From Marinagarivorans sp. (GTDB lineage Bacteria; Pseudomonadota; Gammaproteobacteria; Pseudomonadales; Cellvibrionaceae): a DNA stretch of 46,642 bases. Made by a program: the position numbers and the translations under genes. Below the pieces are notes generated by a model, which was given only the letters and a program-made list of their open reading frames with translations, made no database searches and was not told where the DNA came from. Shown piece after piece: positions 1 through 8,623 of this stretch (the stretch's first letter is position 1; the number at the start of each line of letters is the position of its first letter). Where the stretch lies: the NCBI GenBank assembly GCA_028281865.1, contig JANQJB010000021.1, positions 1 through 46,642 on the forward strand. Direction: 5' to 3'.

Positions 1-1526
1 GTGATGTAAGGCTCGACGGGATGCTTTACGCTGTCTACCAAAAAAGCCCCAATTTCGGAGCAAAAGTCATAAGCGCCAACGTCGAAGAAATAAAAAAACA
101 GCCCGGCGTCACACATGCGTTTGTGGTTGAGGGAACAAAAAACTTAAAAGGTTTGGCGCCCGGCGTGGCGATAGTCGCCGACTCTTGGTGGCGCGCCGAC
201 CAAGCGCGCAAAAAATTGAAAGTCGAATGGGGCAAACAGCAACACGACAATTCCAGTGACTATGCACTTGAGGCACAAAAATTATTAAAAAACGCAAGCT
301 CGGCTACGGTCAAACGCCACGACGGCAATATCGACAGTGGACTTAAAAATGCCGCTAAAATTATTGAGGCGACTTATTACTACCCGTTTGTTTCACACGC
401 CAATTTGGAACCTCAAAATTGCACTGCAGCTTACGACAGCAAAAACAACAGTATGGAAATCTGGGCACCGACACAAAGGCCCCTAGGTGCGAGGGACATC
501 GTAGCGAAAACACTGGGCATTAACGCAGAAGATATCACGGTCAACATTACGCGAATCGGTGGGGGCTTCGGCCGCCGTTTAATTTCCGATTTCGTTATTG
601 AAGCCGCTTGGATCGCAAAGCAAGTCGGTAAACCTGTGCAGTTACAATGGTCACGCGAAGACGATATGCTGCATGACCACTATCGCCCGGGAGCGTGGCA
701 CCACTTTAAAGCCGGTATTAATAGCAAAGGTAGCATGACGGCTTTCGACCACCACTTTATTAGCTTCGGCAAAAATGGCCGCCCCGTCGCCGGCGCCTCT
801 CTCTCACCTAAACACTACCCCGCAGGTTTAGTGCCTAACTTCCGCTTGCGCGAATCGTTAATCGACAGCAATGCGCCGACAGGGCCGTGGCGCTCACCAG
901 GGCACTCCGCATATTGCTGGGCTTACCAAAGTTTTTTTGACGAGGTTGCTTTAGCTGGCGGCCGAGATTTGCTTGATTTTCGAATGGAGTTGCTCGCTGA
1001 AGGCGATACACCCCTCGATTTAGATCGCCTGAGAGGTGTACTCAAATTCACCGCCGACAAAGCCGGTTGGGGCAAAAAACTCGGCAAAAATCGCGGCATG
1101 GGTATGGGCTTTCATTTCGACCACGGTGGTTTCACCGCTCACGTGGCAGAAGTTTCGAATGAAGGCAACGGAAAAATCCGAGTTGAAAAAGTTCACTCCG
1201 GTTCTGATGTCGGCCCAATTATTAATTTAAACGGCGCGGAAAACCAAGTGCAAGGAGCAGTCGTAGATGCGCTAAGCACTGCCACCCTGGAAATCACCTT
1301 CGCCGACGGTGAAGCACAGCAGCGTAATTTTGATTCTTACGCATTGCTACGCATGGACCAAGCCCCGGAAGTAGAAGCACATTTTTTGCAAACGGATAAT
1401 TCACCGGCCGGGCTTGGCGAACCTCCTATCGCAGCGGCGACTCCGGCAATAACAAACGCAATTTTCGCGGCGACCGGCGTGCGCATTCGCGAATTGCCAT
1501 TGGTGAAAGCGGGAATTCGTGTCTAA
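1..1526 (+). CDS. Molybdenum hydroxylase large subunit, IorB-like (5' truncated)
   Basis: This is the C-terminal part of a molybdopterin-binding oxidoreductase of the xanthine dehydrogenase superfamily, closest in pattern to the isoquinoline 1-oxidoreductase beta subunit. The frame is open through the window edge (DVRLDG precedes the first ATG at 21), so that ATG is internal and the true start lies upstream. Counting from it, LEPQNCTA is at about 129-136, the glycine-rich GGGFGRR at 180-186, and GLGEPP, carrying the Glu expected at the Mo site, lies near the C-terminus. The family hydroxylates N-heterocycles or oxidises aldehydes with a [2Fe-2S] small subunit and often a cytochrome c. Those genes would be upstream and are not visible. 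The next gene, an XdhC-type factor, overlaps by 8 bases, which supports a Mo-enzyme operon. The substrate cannot be told from sequence. Confidence 0.9.
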   Translation, partial: DVRLDGMLYAVYQKSPNFGAKVISANVEEIKKQPGVTHAFVVEGTKNLKGLAPGVAIVADSWWRADQARKKLKVEWGKQQHDNSSDYALEAQKLLKNASSATVKRHDGNIDSGLKNAAKIIEATYYYPFVSHANLEPQNCTAAYDSKNNSMEIWAPTQRPLGARDIVAKTLGINAEDITVNITRIGGGFGRRLISDFVIEAAWIAKQVGKPVQLQWSREDDMLHDHYRPGAWHHFKAGINSKGSMTAFDHHFISFGKNGRPVAGASLSPKHYPAGLVPNFRLRESLIDSNAPTGPWRSPGHSAYCWAYQSFFDEVALAGGRDLLDFRMELLAEGDTPLDLDRLRGVLKFTADKAGWGKKLGKNRGMGMGFHFDHGGFTAHVAEVSNEGNGKIRVEKVHSGSDVGPIINLNGAENQVQGAVVDALSTATLEITFADGEAQQRNFDSYALLRMDQAPEVEAHFLQTDNSPAGLGEPPIAAATPAITNAIFAATGVRIRELPLVKAGIRV

Positions 1527-2412
1527 CGCGAACATCGACCTTATCAATCATTGGTACCCACTGCGTGATCAATTGCAGTGGGTGCTCGCGACTATCGTAA
1601 ATACCGAGGGCTCGTCGTATCGTAAAAAAGGCGCATTGATGCTCATTAATAGCAATGGGCAAAGCTTCGGTCTGCTGAGCGGTGGTTGCCTCGAAGGTGA
1701 TTTGCGCCGGCGCGCTAAGCAAGTCCTGGTCACTGGTAAACCACAGTTCGCTACCTATGATAGCGGCGATGAAAGTGATTTTTTCTATCAACTCGGTTGC
1801 GGCGGTATTATCCAGATTTACTTGGCTCCGCTATCAAAAGATAATCACTATCTCACACTTGATCAAGCTTATCGCGCTTGTCAACTGGGCGAAAACTTTG
1901 AAATTAAAATTGAAGATCAAGGCAAAATAGTTACGCAATTTACAATCGCGCCCGCCAAAAGTTTGCTTATTTTTGGCGGCGGTATCGACGCGATTCCGCT
2001 AATTCACATCGCATCCATTCTCGGTTGGCAAATTAGTATCTGCGAACCACGCAGCAATTTTGCTTCGCCAAAAGACTTTAGCCTCGCTGACACTATTTAT
2101 CGCGAACCCGATTTTGATATAGAAGTCGATAAAATAAAAAATGCCGACGCGGTTATCATTATGTCGCATAGCCTTTCGCTGGACGCAAAGGCGCTAGCAC
2201 TTGCTATGAAAATAAAACCCAGCTATATAGCATTGCTGGGCCCAGAGCATCGAAAACGAGACGTTTTTGCCAGAGCTCAAATTGATTATCGCGATTATGG
2301 TGATCGCGTTTCTGGGCCTGCAGGTTTTGATATCGGTGGCGATTTACCGGAGAGTATTGCTCTGTCAATATTAGCCGAATGCCATCAAAAGCTATTTAAA
2401 TACTCCCGTTAG
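1519..2412 (+). CDS. XdhC/CoxF-family molybdoenzyme accessory factor
   Basis: This 297-residue protein has the two-part layout of the XdhC family. The N-terminal domain carries GSSYRKKGA, then LSGGCLEGDL and QLGCGG. The C-terminal half starts a Rossmann fold at LLIFGGGIDAIPL (about 150). XdhC proteins bind molybdenum cofactor, guide its sulfuration and insert it into xanthine dehydrogenase-type enzymes. The start is GTG at 1519, overlapping the stop of the hydroxylase gene by 8 bases, so translation is probably coupled. The MocA-type gene starts 1 base after this stop. The three genes fit one operon for making and loading a Mo enzyme in the cytoplasm. Confidence 0.9.
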   Translation: MSNANIDLINHWYPLRDQLQWVLATIVNTEGSSYRKKGALMLINSNGQSFGLLSGGCLEGDLRRRAKQVLVTGKPQFATYDSGDESDFFYQLGCGGIIQIYLAPLSKDNHYLTLDQAYRACQLGENFEIKIEDQGKIVTQFTIAPAKSLLIFGGGIDAIPLIHIASILGWQISICEPRSNFASPKDFSLADTIYREPDFDIEVDKIKNADAVIIMSHSLSLDAKALALAMKIKPSYIALLGPEHRKRDVFARAQIDYRDYGDRVSGPAGFDIGGDLPESIALSILAECHQKLFKYSR

Positions 2413-2413
2413 C

Positions 2414-3031
2414 ATGTCTCGGAATGCAACCAATGACAGTACGAATAATTTTGCAGTTGTTGTACTCGCTGCTGGCAATGCCTCGCGCTTTGGAAGTTGT
2501 AAACTCAGCGAAAAAATTGGTAACTCTGCACTAATCTATCGCGTATCTACGATATTAAAAAAGTCCTTCGACCAACCCATTTATTTTATATTAGGGGCTT
2601 ATAAAGAAAAGTTAGCTGACCTACTACCAAACGAAAAAATTATTGTTAATCCGGACTGGCAACTCGGTATCGGCAGTTCGATAAAAACAGGCGTGAAATT
2701 TATTGATGGCAAATGTGATGGAGTATTATTTGTACTCGCTGATCAATATGCCCTTTCCACAGATGACTACTTTACTTTTCGTCAATTAGTAGAAAAAAAC
2801 GGAGATAAAATTATTTGTTGTCGATACGGGCACGACACCGATCAATTAGGACCTCCAGTTTATTTTCCTAAAAGATATTTTAAAACCCTAGTCGAAATCG
2901 ACCCCACAAAAGGCGCAAAACATATTGTAAAAAAGTACGAGGCTAGTGTACTTTGGATAGAAATCCCCACCGCTATACTCGATGTGGATTTTCCTGCGGA
3001 TTTGCAAAAAGCCAAGCTTTATTATTCCTGA
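2414..3031 (+). CDS. MocA-like molybdenum cofactor nucleotidyltransferase
   Basis: A 205-residue MobA-like NTP transferase. The nucleotide-binding signature LAAGNASRFGSCK is at residues 19-31 and the metal/product loop LADQYALS lies near the middle, where the family usually has LGDQP. The MocA group adds CMP to molybdopterin to give the cytosine dinucleotide cofactor used by xanthine dehydrogenase-family enzymes. MobA (GMP) is the alternative, but the context of an IorB-like subunit and XdhC favours the CMP type. Length is typical of MocA. The gene follows the XdhC stop by one base. No terminator is visible in the 56 bases before the convergent next gene. Confidence 0.85.
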   Translation: MSRNATNDSTNNFAVVVLAAGNASRFGSCKLSEKIGNSALIYRVSTILKKSFDQPIYFILGAYKEKLADLLPNEKIIVNPDWQLGIGSSIKTGVKFIDGKCDGVLFVLADQYALSTDDYFTFRQLVEKNGDKIICCRYGHDTDQLGPPVYFPKRYFKTLVEIDPTKGAKHIVKKYEASVLWIEIPTAILDVDFPADLQKAKLYYS

Positions 3032-3087
3032 CGGCTTTGATTCAAATATAAAAAGATAAATTGACCACTTTTAGTTTCTTCTACTTT

Positions 3088-3936
3088 TTAATCCAAGCGC
3101 GTTGGCGAGCCCTCGGGAAAATCTTCCCAAACTAGCTCTCCATGATCAACCAGCGCCGACAACATCCTGCAACGTTTTGGCTCTAGCTCACTATGGCAAG
3201 TAATATTTTCTACAATAATTTCTGCAATCGTTATGGAAGAGATTGGCGCAAGTATCATCGATTGATAAACAGGGACCCCCTCGACCGTATCGACTTGTAC
3301 TTCGTCGAAGTGGCAAAAGATGCAAGACGATGCGTCGCGGTTTATTAATTTAACTTTTTTATAGGGTGCACTCGGTGCGAGATTTTCGAGCACAGGAAAG
3401 GCTAGCTCCGCTTTGATCGACTGCATGTCTTGTTTGTCCGTAATATAACTCATTTCCAATAGGTCATGGTCGTCAGCTGAACCGCCGGGAACGTCGTTTT
3501 TATCCACCGAAACGGTCAGAATAAGCGGGTCGTACATAAAAAATATTCGCGGGCTACGTACCCCCAAGGCCGGCTGTGCGCTCAATTCGTCAGTCGAATT
3601 ATTGACTTTGAGTGGCCGCGGCAGACTCTCAACAAAACAGCTGAGTTCAAGCGGTTTTTCCATAGCGTTAATCCATTCCACGACACTATTGATATCGCTC
3701 AAAACCATATCTGCTGGTGTCGCACATGCACTATTTTTAGGCTGCTCAACGCCACCGCAAGCACTCAATGCCAACCCGGTCACTATTACAACGAGAATTG
3801 AAAAATATGAACGAGATTGCACAAAACTAAACAGTCTAATAACTCTGAAAAATTGCATAATCCGACAAAAACTCGATACAGACTGGAATAGTTTTAGAAC
3901 CCACAATTGACGTTTTTTCACAACCACACCGACCAC
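3088..3936 (-). CDS. Predicted lipoprotein with a single CxxCH motif
   Basis: I do not recognise the family. The protein has a hydrophobic segment ending in a lipobox (GLALSAC, Cys60), so it is probably a membrane-anchored lipoprotein. The open frame begins with GTG at 3936. An in-frame ATG at 3858 (Met27) would leave a more normal 33-residue signal and is a plausible true start; neither has a clear ribosome site. In the C-terminal third there is one CIFCH (residues 205-209), which matches the covalent heme c pattern CxxCH, plus further Cys at 247 and 256. A heme protein is possible, but no axial Met region or cytochrome c fold is evident, so the pattern could be chance. It is convergent with the molybdenum operon. 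Confidence 0.6.
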   Translation of the reverse strand: MVGVVVKKRQLWVLKLFQSVSSFCRIMQFFRVIRLFSFVQSRSYFSILVVIVTGLALSACGGVEQPKNSACATPADMVLSDINSVVEWINAMEKPLELSCFVESLPRPLKVNNSTDELSAQPALGVRSPRIFFMYDPLILTVSVDKNDVPGGSADDHDLLEMSYITDKQDMQSIKAELAFPVLENLAPSAPYKKVKLINRDASSCIFCHFDEVQVDTVEGVPVYQSMILAPISSITIAEIIVENITCHSELEPKRCRMLSALVDHGELVWEDFPEGSPTRLD

Positions 3937-4345
3937 AACTCAATCTTTTCCGCCACTAGCCTTTGCAACAAGGCCTGTCGCCACAGTATGTGGCCATCAC
4001 AATGCTCAATCAAAACAAGAACACTGTATCCAGCGGCTTTCTATTCATTACAGCTTTCTATTGATCACCGCTATCACGATTCAACCCTACCTGTAGACAA
4101 AGGTTTCATCGATGACGCACGTCAATATGATGCCAATTATGTTTCAGTTTTGCAGTGCCTAATTACCAAAATACTAAACAGTTAGCGACCAAAACGCTAA
4201 ACAACTCACCTTTGCTAAATCCGTATTTACCCTATGTGCCATACAACTTCTAGTCATATGCACCCTAGCATCAAGCAGCACGCGGATTGAAACTAGCAAA
4301 AATGGACGGGGTATTGATGGGGCTTAAAGCGCTCCAACTTTGCTT
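3937..4345. other. Intergenic region, no supported gene
   Basis: This 409-base spacer separates the lipoprotein gene from the FMN reductase gene; both run leftward. It should hold the promoter of the lipoprotein gene, but I see no convincing -35/-10 pair. A rightward 92-codon open frame (3907-4185) shows no protein-like pattern and was not called. Confidence 0.5.
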
Positions 4346-4921
4346 TTATCCCTTCACTTTATCCAGCAATACGACAAGTTTTTTGCCCAAATTTAAAATC
4401 TCTCCCTGCAACTTATCATCGACTAAATTGCCATCCTGGCTAAAAGCCTTGATTGCCCCACTAACGGCTTTTTGTTCTGGCAGCACAATAATGCCTAAAT
4501 TCCCTAACAACATACGCAAAAATACGAGCCCGCGCATGCCACCTAACGCGCCGGGTGAAGTTGACATTATTGCAGCATATTTTCCACGAAAGGCGGCAAG
4601 TGAGGGTTCATTTTCTGATGTGGAGCGTGACGCCCAGTCAATAACATTTTTAAGCAGAGGGCTAAAAGCACTGTTATATTCTGGAGATGCAATCAAAAAA
4701 CCGTCGGCTTCGATCAGTAGATTTTTAAATTCCAAAGCTTTTTCTGGAACACCTTGTTCTTTTTCCAGATCTTGATCAAAAAGCGGCATCGGGAAATTAG
4801 CCAAATTAATAAGTTTCACTTCAGCCCCAGCATCACTTGCGCCTTTTGCCGCGATTTTCACTAATTTGGTATTAAAAGAATCTTTACGAGCACTGCCAGA
4901 AAACGCAACGATTTTAGTCAT
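4346..4921 (-). CDS. NADPH-dependent FMN reductase (ChrR/YieF family)
   Basis: A 191-residue flavodoxin-like protein of the NADPH-dependent FMN reductase family. The phosphate-binding loop GSARKDSFN is at residues 9-17, SPEYN at 79-83, and SPGALGGMRG lies in the C-terminal half; all are family hallmarks that contact FMN. Members reduce quinones, chromate or azo dyes in the cytoplasm and limit redox cycling. Length is typical. It appears monocistronic: the sulfatase gene ends at 7344 upstream of it on the same strand only after a separate coding block, and the lipoprotein gene lies 409 bases downstream. The exact substrate is not readable from the sequence. Confidence 0.9.
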   Translation of the reverse strand: MTKIVAFSGSARKDSFNTKLVKIAAKGASDAGAEVKLINLANFPMPLFDQDLEKEQGVPEKALEFKNLLIEADGFLIASPEYNSAFSPLLKNVIDWASRSTSENEPSLAAFRGKYAAIMSTSPGALGGMRGLVFLRMLLGNLGIIVLPEQKAVSGAIKAFSQDGNLVDDKLQGEILNLGKKLVVLLDKVKG

Positions 4922-5004
4922 GCCTCAACTCCAACTTTATTGTGGTAAAAATAAATGGCGGTAAAAATATATTGGAGTTGAGTCTAGCAGATTTGCTTCA
5001 AATG

Positions 5005-7344
5005 TTAACGCTTGTTAAATGAAGTGTCGGGGGTACCAGTATAACACCCCAATATGTATGGATAGGTTTCAGTAATGTAATAACCATAGACCCCACTGAC
5101 CTCCATACCATTGCATTCATCGAGGTCACCCGTGCCGGCAACATATTCATAGTCATCGCGATAAGTGCCGTCGTAAGTACCGCCCGGATTACCTGCGCTA
5201 CTTGGCCTTTCACCCATTTTTAGCTGATAACTCGAGGTAGCTTTTCGAACGGTACCTGCATCATTAAAAAAGCTTCCATAAATTGGGAACCCATCAGCGG
5301 CAAAACCGATCACGGGCGACTCAAGCGCTGTACTATCATCAAACAAAGCGTTGGGCGGCCCATGGTAATGATATGTACCATCAGGTTGTGTATGTGCATT
5401 GTGGCTGTCAATACGAAAACCGTTTGCCGCATGCATCGGATCAAAGCGCCAAGGCTGGTTGATATCGTTACAACCCACGCGCTCGTTACCGACGTTAAAA
5501 CAAGCAGCAGCTAACAAATCGACTTTCACTCCGTTAAGTAATATTGCATTATCGGTAACCAACGTTAACGGTGTAGGGATAATGGCTTTTTGCGGATCCG
5601 CTGTAATTTCAAAGCTTTTATTTTGCGCCGAAACGTTATTGGGAAAACTCATTACTCCGTCATTAAAATCGTGATTCGGAATGATATTCGTCTGAAATAT
5701 ACATTTGTCATTTTCAGTGGTAATAGTCAGTGCGCCATTAAATAAAAGGTTGCGATTAACATCCATAACCATCGATTGATAATTCGACACGTAGTCTGCA
5801 CAGTTTGCTGTTTTGCGCGTAAGAATTATGTTAGTTATATTTTCGCCCATCGGGTCTACGGGATCTGGACCTATAACTATTTCACCTAAAATAGCTTTTG
5901 CTGCGTTTTCAAGTTCACTTACAATATTCGCAGAACTTGCTTCGTTAATTAAGTTATTCGACTCAGTAATCTCTGATCGCAAATCGTATAATTCTTGGCT
6001 GCCGCCATTAAAATTAATGAGCTTATGAGTCTTGCTACGGATGGCCCATCCAGCCACGTCATCATTGACTTCTGCAAAAATATAATCGCGCTCTGGTGCA
6101 GATGCATCGGTAAAATGTTCGGCAAAACTTCTGCTATCGTGAATAGACTTAATTTGTGCCCCTGCAAGTTCCGCAATTGTGGCAAAAAAATCCGTTGTAT
6201 TAATTAATGCATCTTCTCGTTCGTTTTGACGCGTCACTCCCTTGCCGGAAACGACCATTGGCACACGAACGCCACCTTCATATAAACTTCCTTTTCCATG
6301 CGCACCTATAAAAGCAGTACGATCAATCATTCGGCGCGGTGTTCCATTGTCGCTCACATATAAAATAATCGTATTGTCGCGTTCGGCTTGCGAAAGCGAG
6401 TCGAGAAGGCGTCCTATTTCTTTATCTAGCGCCTCAATAGCAGCAAGAAAGTAGGGGCGAGGATTATCAGCGATATCGGCCTCATCACCCGATAAATTAC
6501 TGCGCTCGTGTAAATCGGCTGGAGGTAGGTGCACAGGTCCATGCGGAGCATTGTACGCCATCCACAAAAACCAGGGGCCATTTTGATTTCGAACCCATTC
6601 AATTCCTAAATCCGTTAACTTAGTTGTGTTGTAAACGGTAGTATTTTCACTCGTACCATTTATCACTAAATCCCAACTAAAATAATCCCGGTGATTACCA
6701 ATAGGCCCCGCAAAATAAGGAACACCTGATTCATTCGGGTGAGTAAGTGAAGCCCCTTGACCTGCAACATGCCACTTGCCAATAACAGCTGATGAATAAT
6801 CAGAGGTAAGCGTGTTGTTAGCAAGATAATCTTGCAAGGTTTGCTGATCGGATTCCAATAAATCCGGTACCGTATCGACTTTACTGTTGACCGCGTACTT
6901 TCCGGTCAACAGTGTCCCACGTGTTGTTGTACAAGCTGGAGTTGCCCAAACATTTTCAAAAACTAAGCCTTGCTGAGCAAGCGCATTTAGCACTGGAGTG
7001 TCAGGAAGATCATTGCTTAAACTGTATTGCGCAGACGCATCAATGCCTTGATCATCGGAAATAATAAGCAAAATATTGGGCTTACTACCGACACCATCTC
7101 CGCTTGATGAAGCACTGGTAGACGAAGCACTAGAAGAACTTGAAGACGTACTTGCACTCGAGGAACTGCTCGATGAGGAGCTACTAGAATTGGCAGCCCC
7201 GGAGGAAGAGGAATTATTTGAGGAAGATGAACTACTCGAGCTAGTAGATGAAGCTGCATTTGCGTCGCCCTCCATACTGGCATCGCCACTTCCACAAGCG
7301 GCGACAACACATAAAGATATTATAACAACAGCGTATTTATACAT
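5005..7344 (-). CDS. Lipoprotein sulfatase with polyserine linker and C-terminal YHYH domain
   Basis: A 779-residue exported protein. Signal peptide with lipobox VVAAC (Cys17), a serine-rich linker at 32-81, a sulfatase domain from about 89 to 490, and a C-terminal YHYH domain (about 505-770; DGTYHYHG at 655-662). Sulfatase features: metal-binding DDQ at 97-99, the formylglycine site as CTTTR at 138-142, GKWH at 189-192 and YVSDNG at 329-334. The usual site is C-x-P/A-x-R, so Thr at the third position is unusual and leaves activation uncertain. The role is probably desulfation of a sulfated polysaccharide or sulfate ester at the cell surface. Polyserine linkers are typical of surface carbohydrate enzymes in Saccharophagus/Teredinibacter relatives. 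The YHYH domain has no settled function. The start has AAGG shortly upstream. Confidence 0.88.
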   Translation of the reverse strand: MYKYAVVIISLCVVAACGSGDASMEGDANAASSTSSSSSSSSNNSSSSGAANSSSSSSSSSSSASTSSSSSSASSTSASSSGDGVGSKPNILLIISDDQGIDASAQYSLSNDLPDTPVLNALAQQGLVFENVWATPACTTTRGTLLTGKYAVNSKVDTVPDLLESDQQTLQDYLANNTLTSDYSSAVIGKWHVAGQGASLTHPNESGVPYFAGPIGNHRDYFSWDLVINGTSENTTVYNTTKLTDLGIEWVRNQNGPWFLWMAYNAPHGPVHLPPADLHERSNLSGDEADIADNPRPYFLAAIEALDKEIGRLLDSLSQAERDNTIILYVSDNGTPRRMIDRTAFIGAHGKGSLYEGGVRVPMVVSGKGVTRQNEREDALINTTDFFATIAELAGAQIKSIHDSRSFAEHFTDASAPERDYIFAEVNDDVAGWAIRSKTHKLINFNGGSQELYDLRSEITESNNLINEASSANIVSELENAAKAILGEIVIGPDPVDPMGENITNIILTRKTANCADYVSNYQSMVMDVNRNLLFNGALTITTENDKCIFQTNIIPNHDFNDGVMSFPNNVSAQNKSFEITADPQKAIIPTPLTLVTDNAILLNGVKVDLLAAACFNVGNERVGCNDINQPWRFDPMHAANGFRIDSHNAHTQPDGTYHYHGPPNALFDDSTALESPVIGFAADGFPIYGSFFNDAGTVRKATSSYQLKMGERPSSAGNPGGTYDGTYRDDYEYVAGTGDLDECNGMEVSGVYGYYITETYPYILGCYTGTPDTSFNKR

Positions 7345-7688
7345 AGCCCGACCTTAAGTGCTGGCAATTAGAAGATTAATCTAACTCTATCACCCAAGGT
7401 GAGGGGGAATTATTCAACGATTGTTAAAACAATGTGCAAAATAGACAAAAGCAAACGGAAGACTATCGTCTGCTGTAATCTGTCGACATAAAGGCGCGAA
7501 GCACCGTATGTTGAGGGCTTTTTTATTAAGAAGTCACTCTCAGGCAAAATGCAGCAATGCGCTTATTAGCCATTATATAAATGTAAAAATCCTTCTCGTC
7601 CATCCATTTATGCAGGATCCCGTGTCAAGCACGGGATGACGCTATAAGGACATTTATTAAAGCAGAAAAGCGAACGCGAGGCCGAGAT
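7345..7688. other. Intergenic region with a hairpin repeat
   Basis: A 344-base AT-rich spacer between the sulfatase start and the end of the next leftward gene. It should contain the sulfatase promoter; no strong promoter was identified. The palindromic hairpin at 7617-7637 is listed separately. No coding pattern is seen. Confidence 0.5.
7617..7637. repeat. Short palindromic repeat-like hairpin
   Basis: ATCCCGTG and CACGGGAT form a perfect 8-bp stem with a 5-base loop TCAAG. This CCCGTG-TCAAG-CACGGG core resembles a dispersed intergenic palindrome I recall from many proteobacterial genomes. It lies 51 bases past the stop of the leftward gene, but no T-tract follows on either strand, so an intrinsic terminator is less likely. 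Confidence 0.55.
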
Positions 7689-8186
7689 CTACCTCTGACG
7701 GTGCTCTGACCAAGGGCGAGGATGCCACTTTGGCAAACCCTCCCAAGTTAGTATCCCAAGTTCTTCATTTACATCAAGCTGCAAATACTCGTGGCTCTCT
7801 GGATCTAAGCCCTCCAACCAATCGAAATCCGGGTCCATATAGTGAACCATACTACAATCATTGCTATCTTTTAGAAAAGTCACACGCGCTTTATTCCATT
7901 GCGGAATGCCCGCACCATTACTCATAATTTCATGCAAGTCTATAAAAATAGAATCTAATTCTGATGATGCCTCATAACCAAAACGAACATTCTGCTGAGA
8001 TAAACCATCTGCAGAAATGTAAGACGCAACAAAACTATGCGAACGCCGTGCAGAGATAAATATATCAATGACAACAGCTGAAAAATCAATATCTTTAAGC
8101 TCTTTGGTAATGAAATTAGCGACCAAATTCAATAAATCTTTTTCACTCACGTATATAGGAGCGCACTCGGAATAACTATTTGCCAT
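7689..8186 (-). CDS. Hypothetical cytoplasmic protein, possibly YezG/DUF600-type immunity protein
   Basis: A 165-residue soluble protein with no signal or membrane segment. The start at 8186 (MANSYSEC) is preferred over the ATG at 8204 because GGAGGGGA sits just before it. The pattern of an early helix, beta strands, a central W-N-K-A-R-V-T-F stretch and an acidic DPDFDWLEGLDPE segment loosely recalls DUF600/YezG immunity proteins, which neutralise contact-delivered nucleases. No toxin gene is visible next to it, so this is only a hint. It lies in an AT-rich accessory stretch with other unrecognised genes. Codon quality and the strong ribosome site make it likely to be a real gene. Confidence 0.6.
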   Translation of the reverse strand: MANSYSECAPIYVSEKDLLNLVANFITKELKDIDFSAVVIDIFISARRSHSFVASYISADGLSQQNVRFGYEASSELDSIFIDLHEIMSNGAGIPQWNKARVTFLKDSNDCSMVHYMDPDFDWLEGLDPESHEYLQLDVNEELGILTWEGLPKWHPRPWSEHRQR

Positions 8187-8227
8187 ATTCCCCTCCATTC
8201 TCATTCAAGTATTCAATTGTTTAAGTA

Positions 8228-8431
8228 TCAATGGGCTCCGTTAAAATGACTGCGTACTTTTTCTGCAAAACCTTTATTAGGCGAAGGCATCACAAACAGC
8301 ATCAACAGAGATATCGCAATAACAACAACACTAAAACTCTTGTCTTCGATACTTATTGCAACAATTTGTAAAACGATTATGAACAAAATAAGGATAAAAT
8401 TTAAACCATACCCCCATTGTTTTTTATTCAT
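8228..8431 (-). CDS. Small two-helix membrane protein
   Basis: A 67-residue protein starting MNKKQWGYG with two predicted membrane helices (roughly residues 10-28 and 33-50) separated by a short charged turn, and a basic C-terminal tail (KVRSHF). The ATG at 8431 is preferred to the GTG at 8443 because GGGG lies 6 bases before it. It ends 41 bases before the next leftward gene, so the two may be co-transcribed. The family is not recognised. Two-helix proteins of this kind are often accessory or partner subunits, but nothing in the sequence proves a role. Confidence 0.55.
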   Translation of the reverse strand: MNKKQWGYGLNFILILFIIVLQIVAISIEDKSFSVVVIAISLLMLFVMPSPNKGFAEKVRSHFNGAH

Positions 8432-8623
8432 ATTGATCCCCACGATATCCCACTAAACGGTACTGCCGGATCAGTATCGCCTAATAACCCGAGTCATTAT
8501 CACTACCCGTTTTTTATATCTACTTTTGCTCAATCACTATTCCGTACATCATACTGCGAATATTTTTTTCTCTTCCTGAAGTTTGTAACTGCTATTATAT
8601 AGTCTGCTCCAACACAGTACCGA

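Noticed and set aside
3907-4185. 92-codon rightward open frame
   Set aside because: No protein-like pattern, no ribosome site; overlaps the upstream end of the lipoprotein gene.
4287-4775. 162-codon rightward open frame
   Set aside because: Antisense to the clearly recognisable FMN reductase.
7076-7357. 93-codon acidic Leu/Glu-rich rightward frame
   Set aside because: It is the reverse reading of the polyserine linker codons of the sulfatase.
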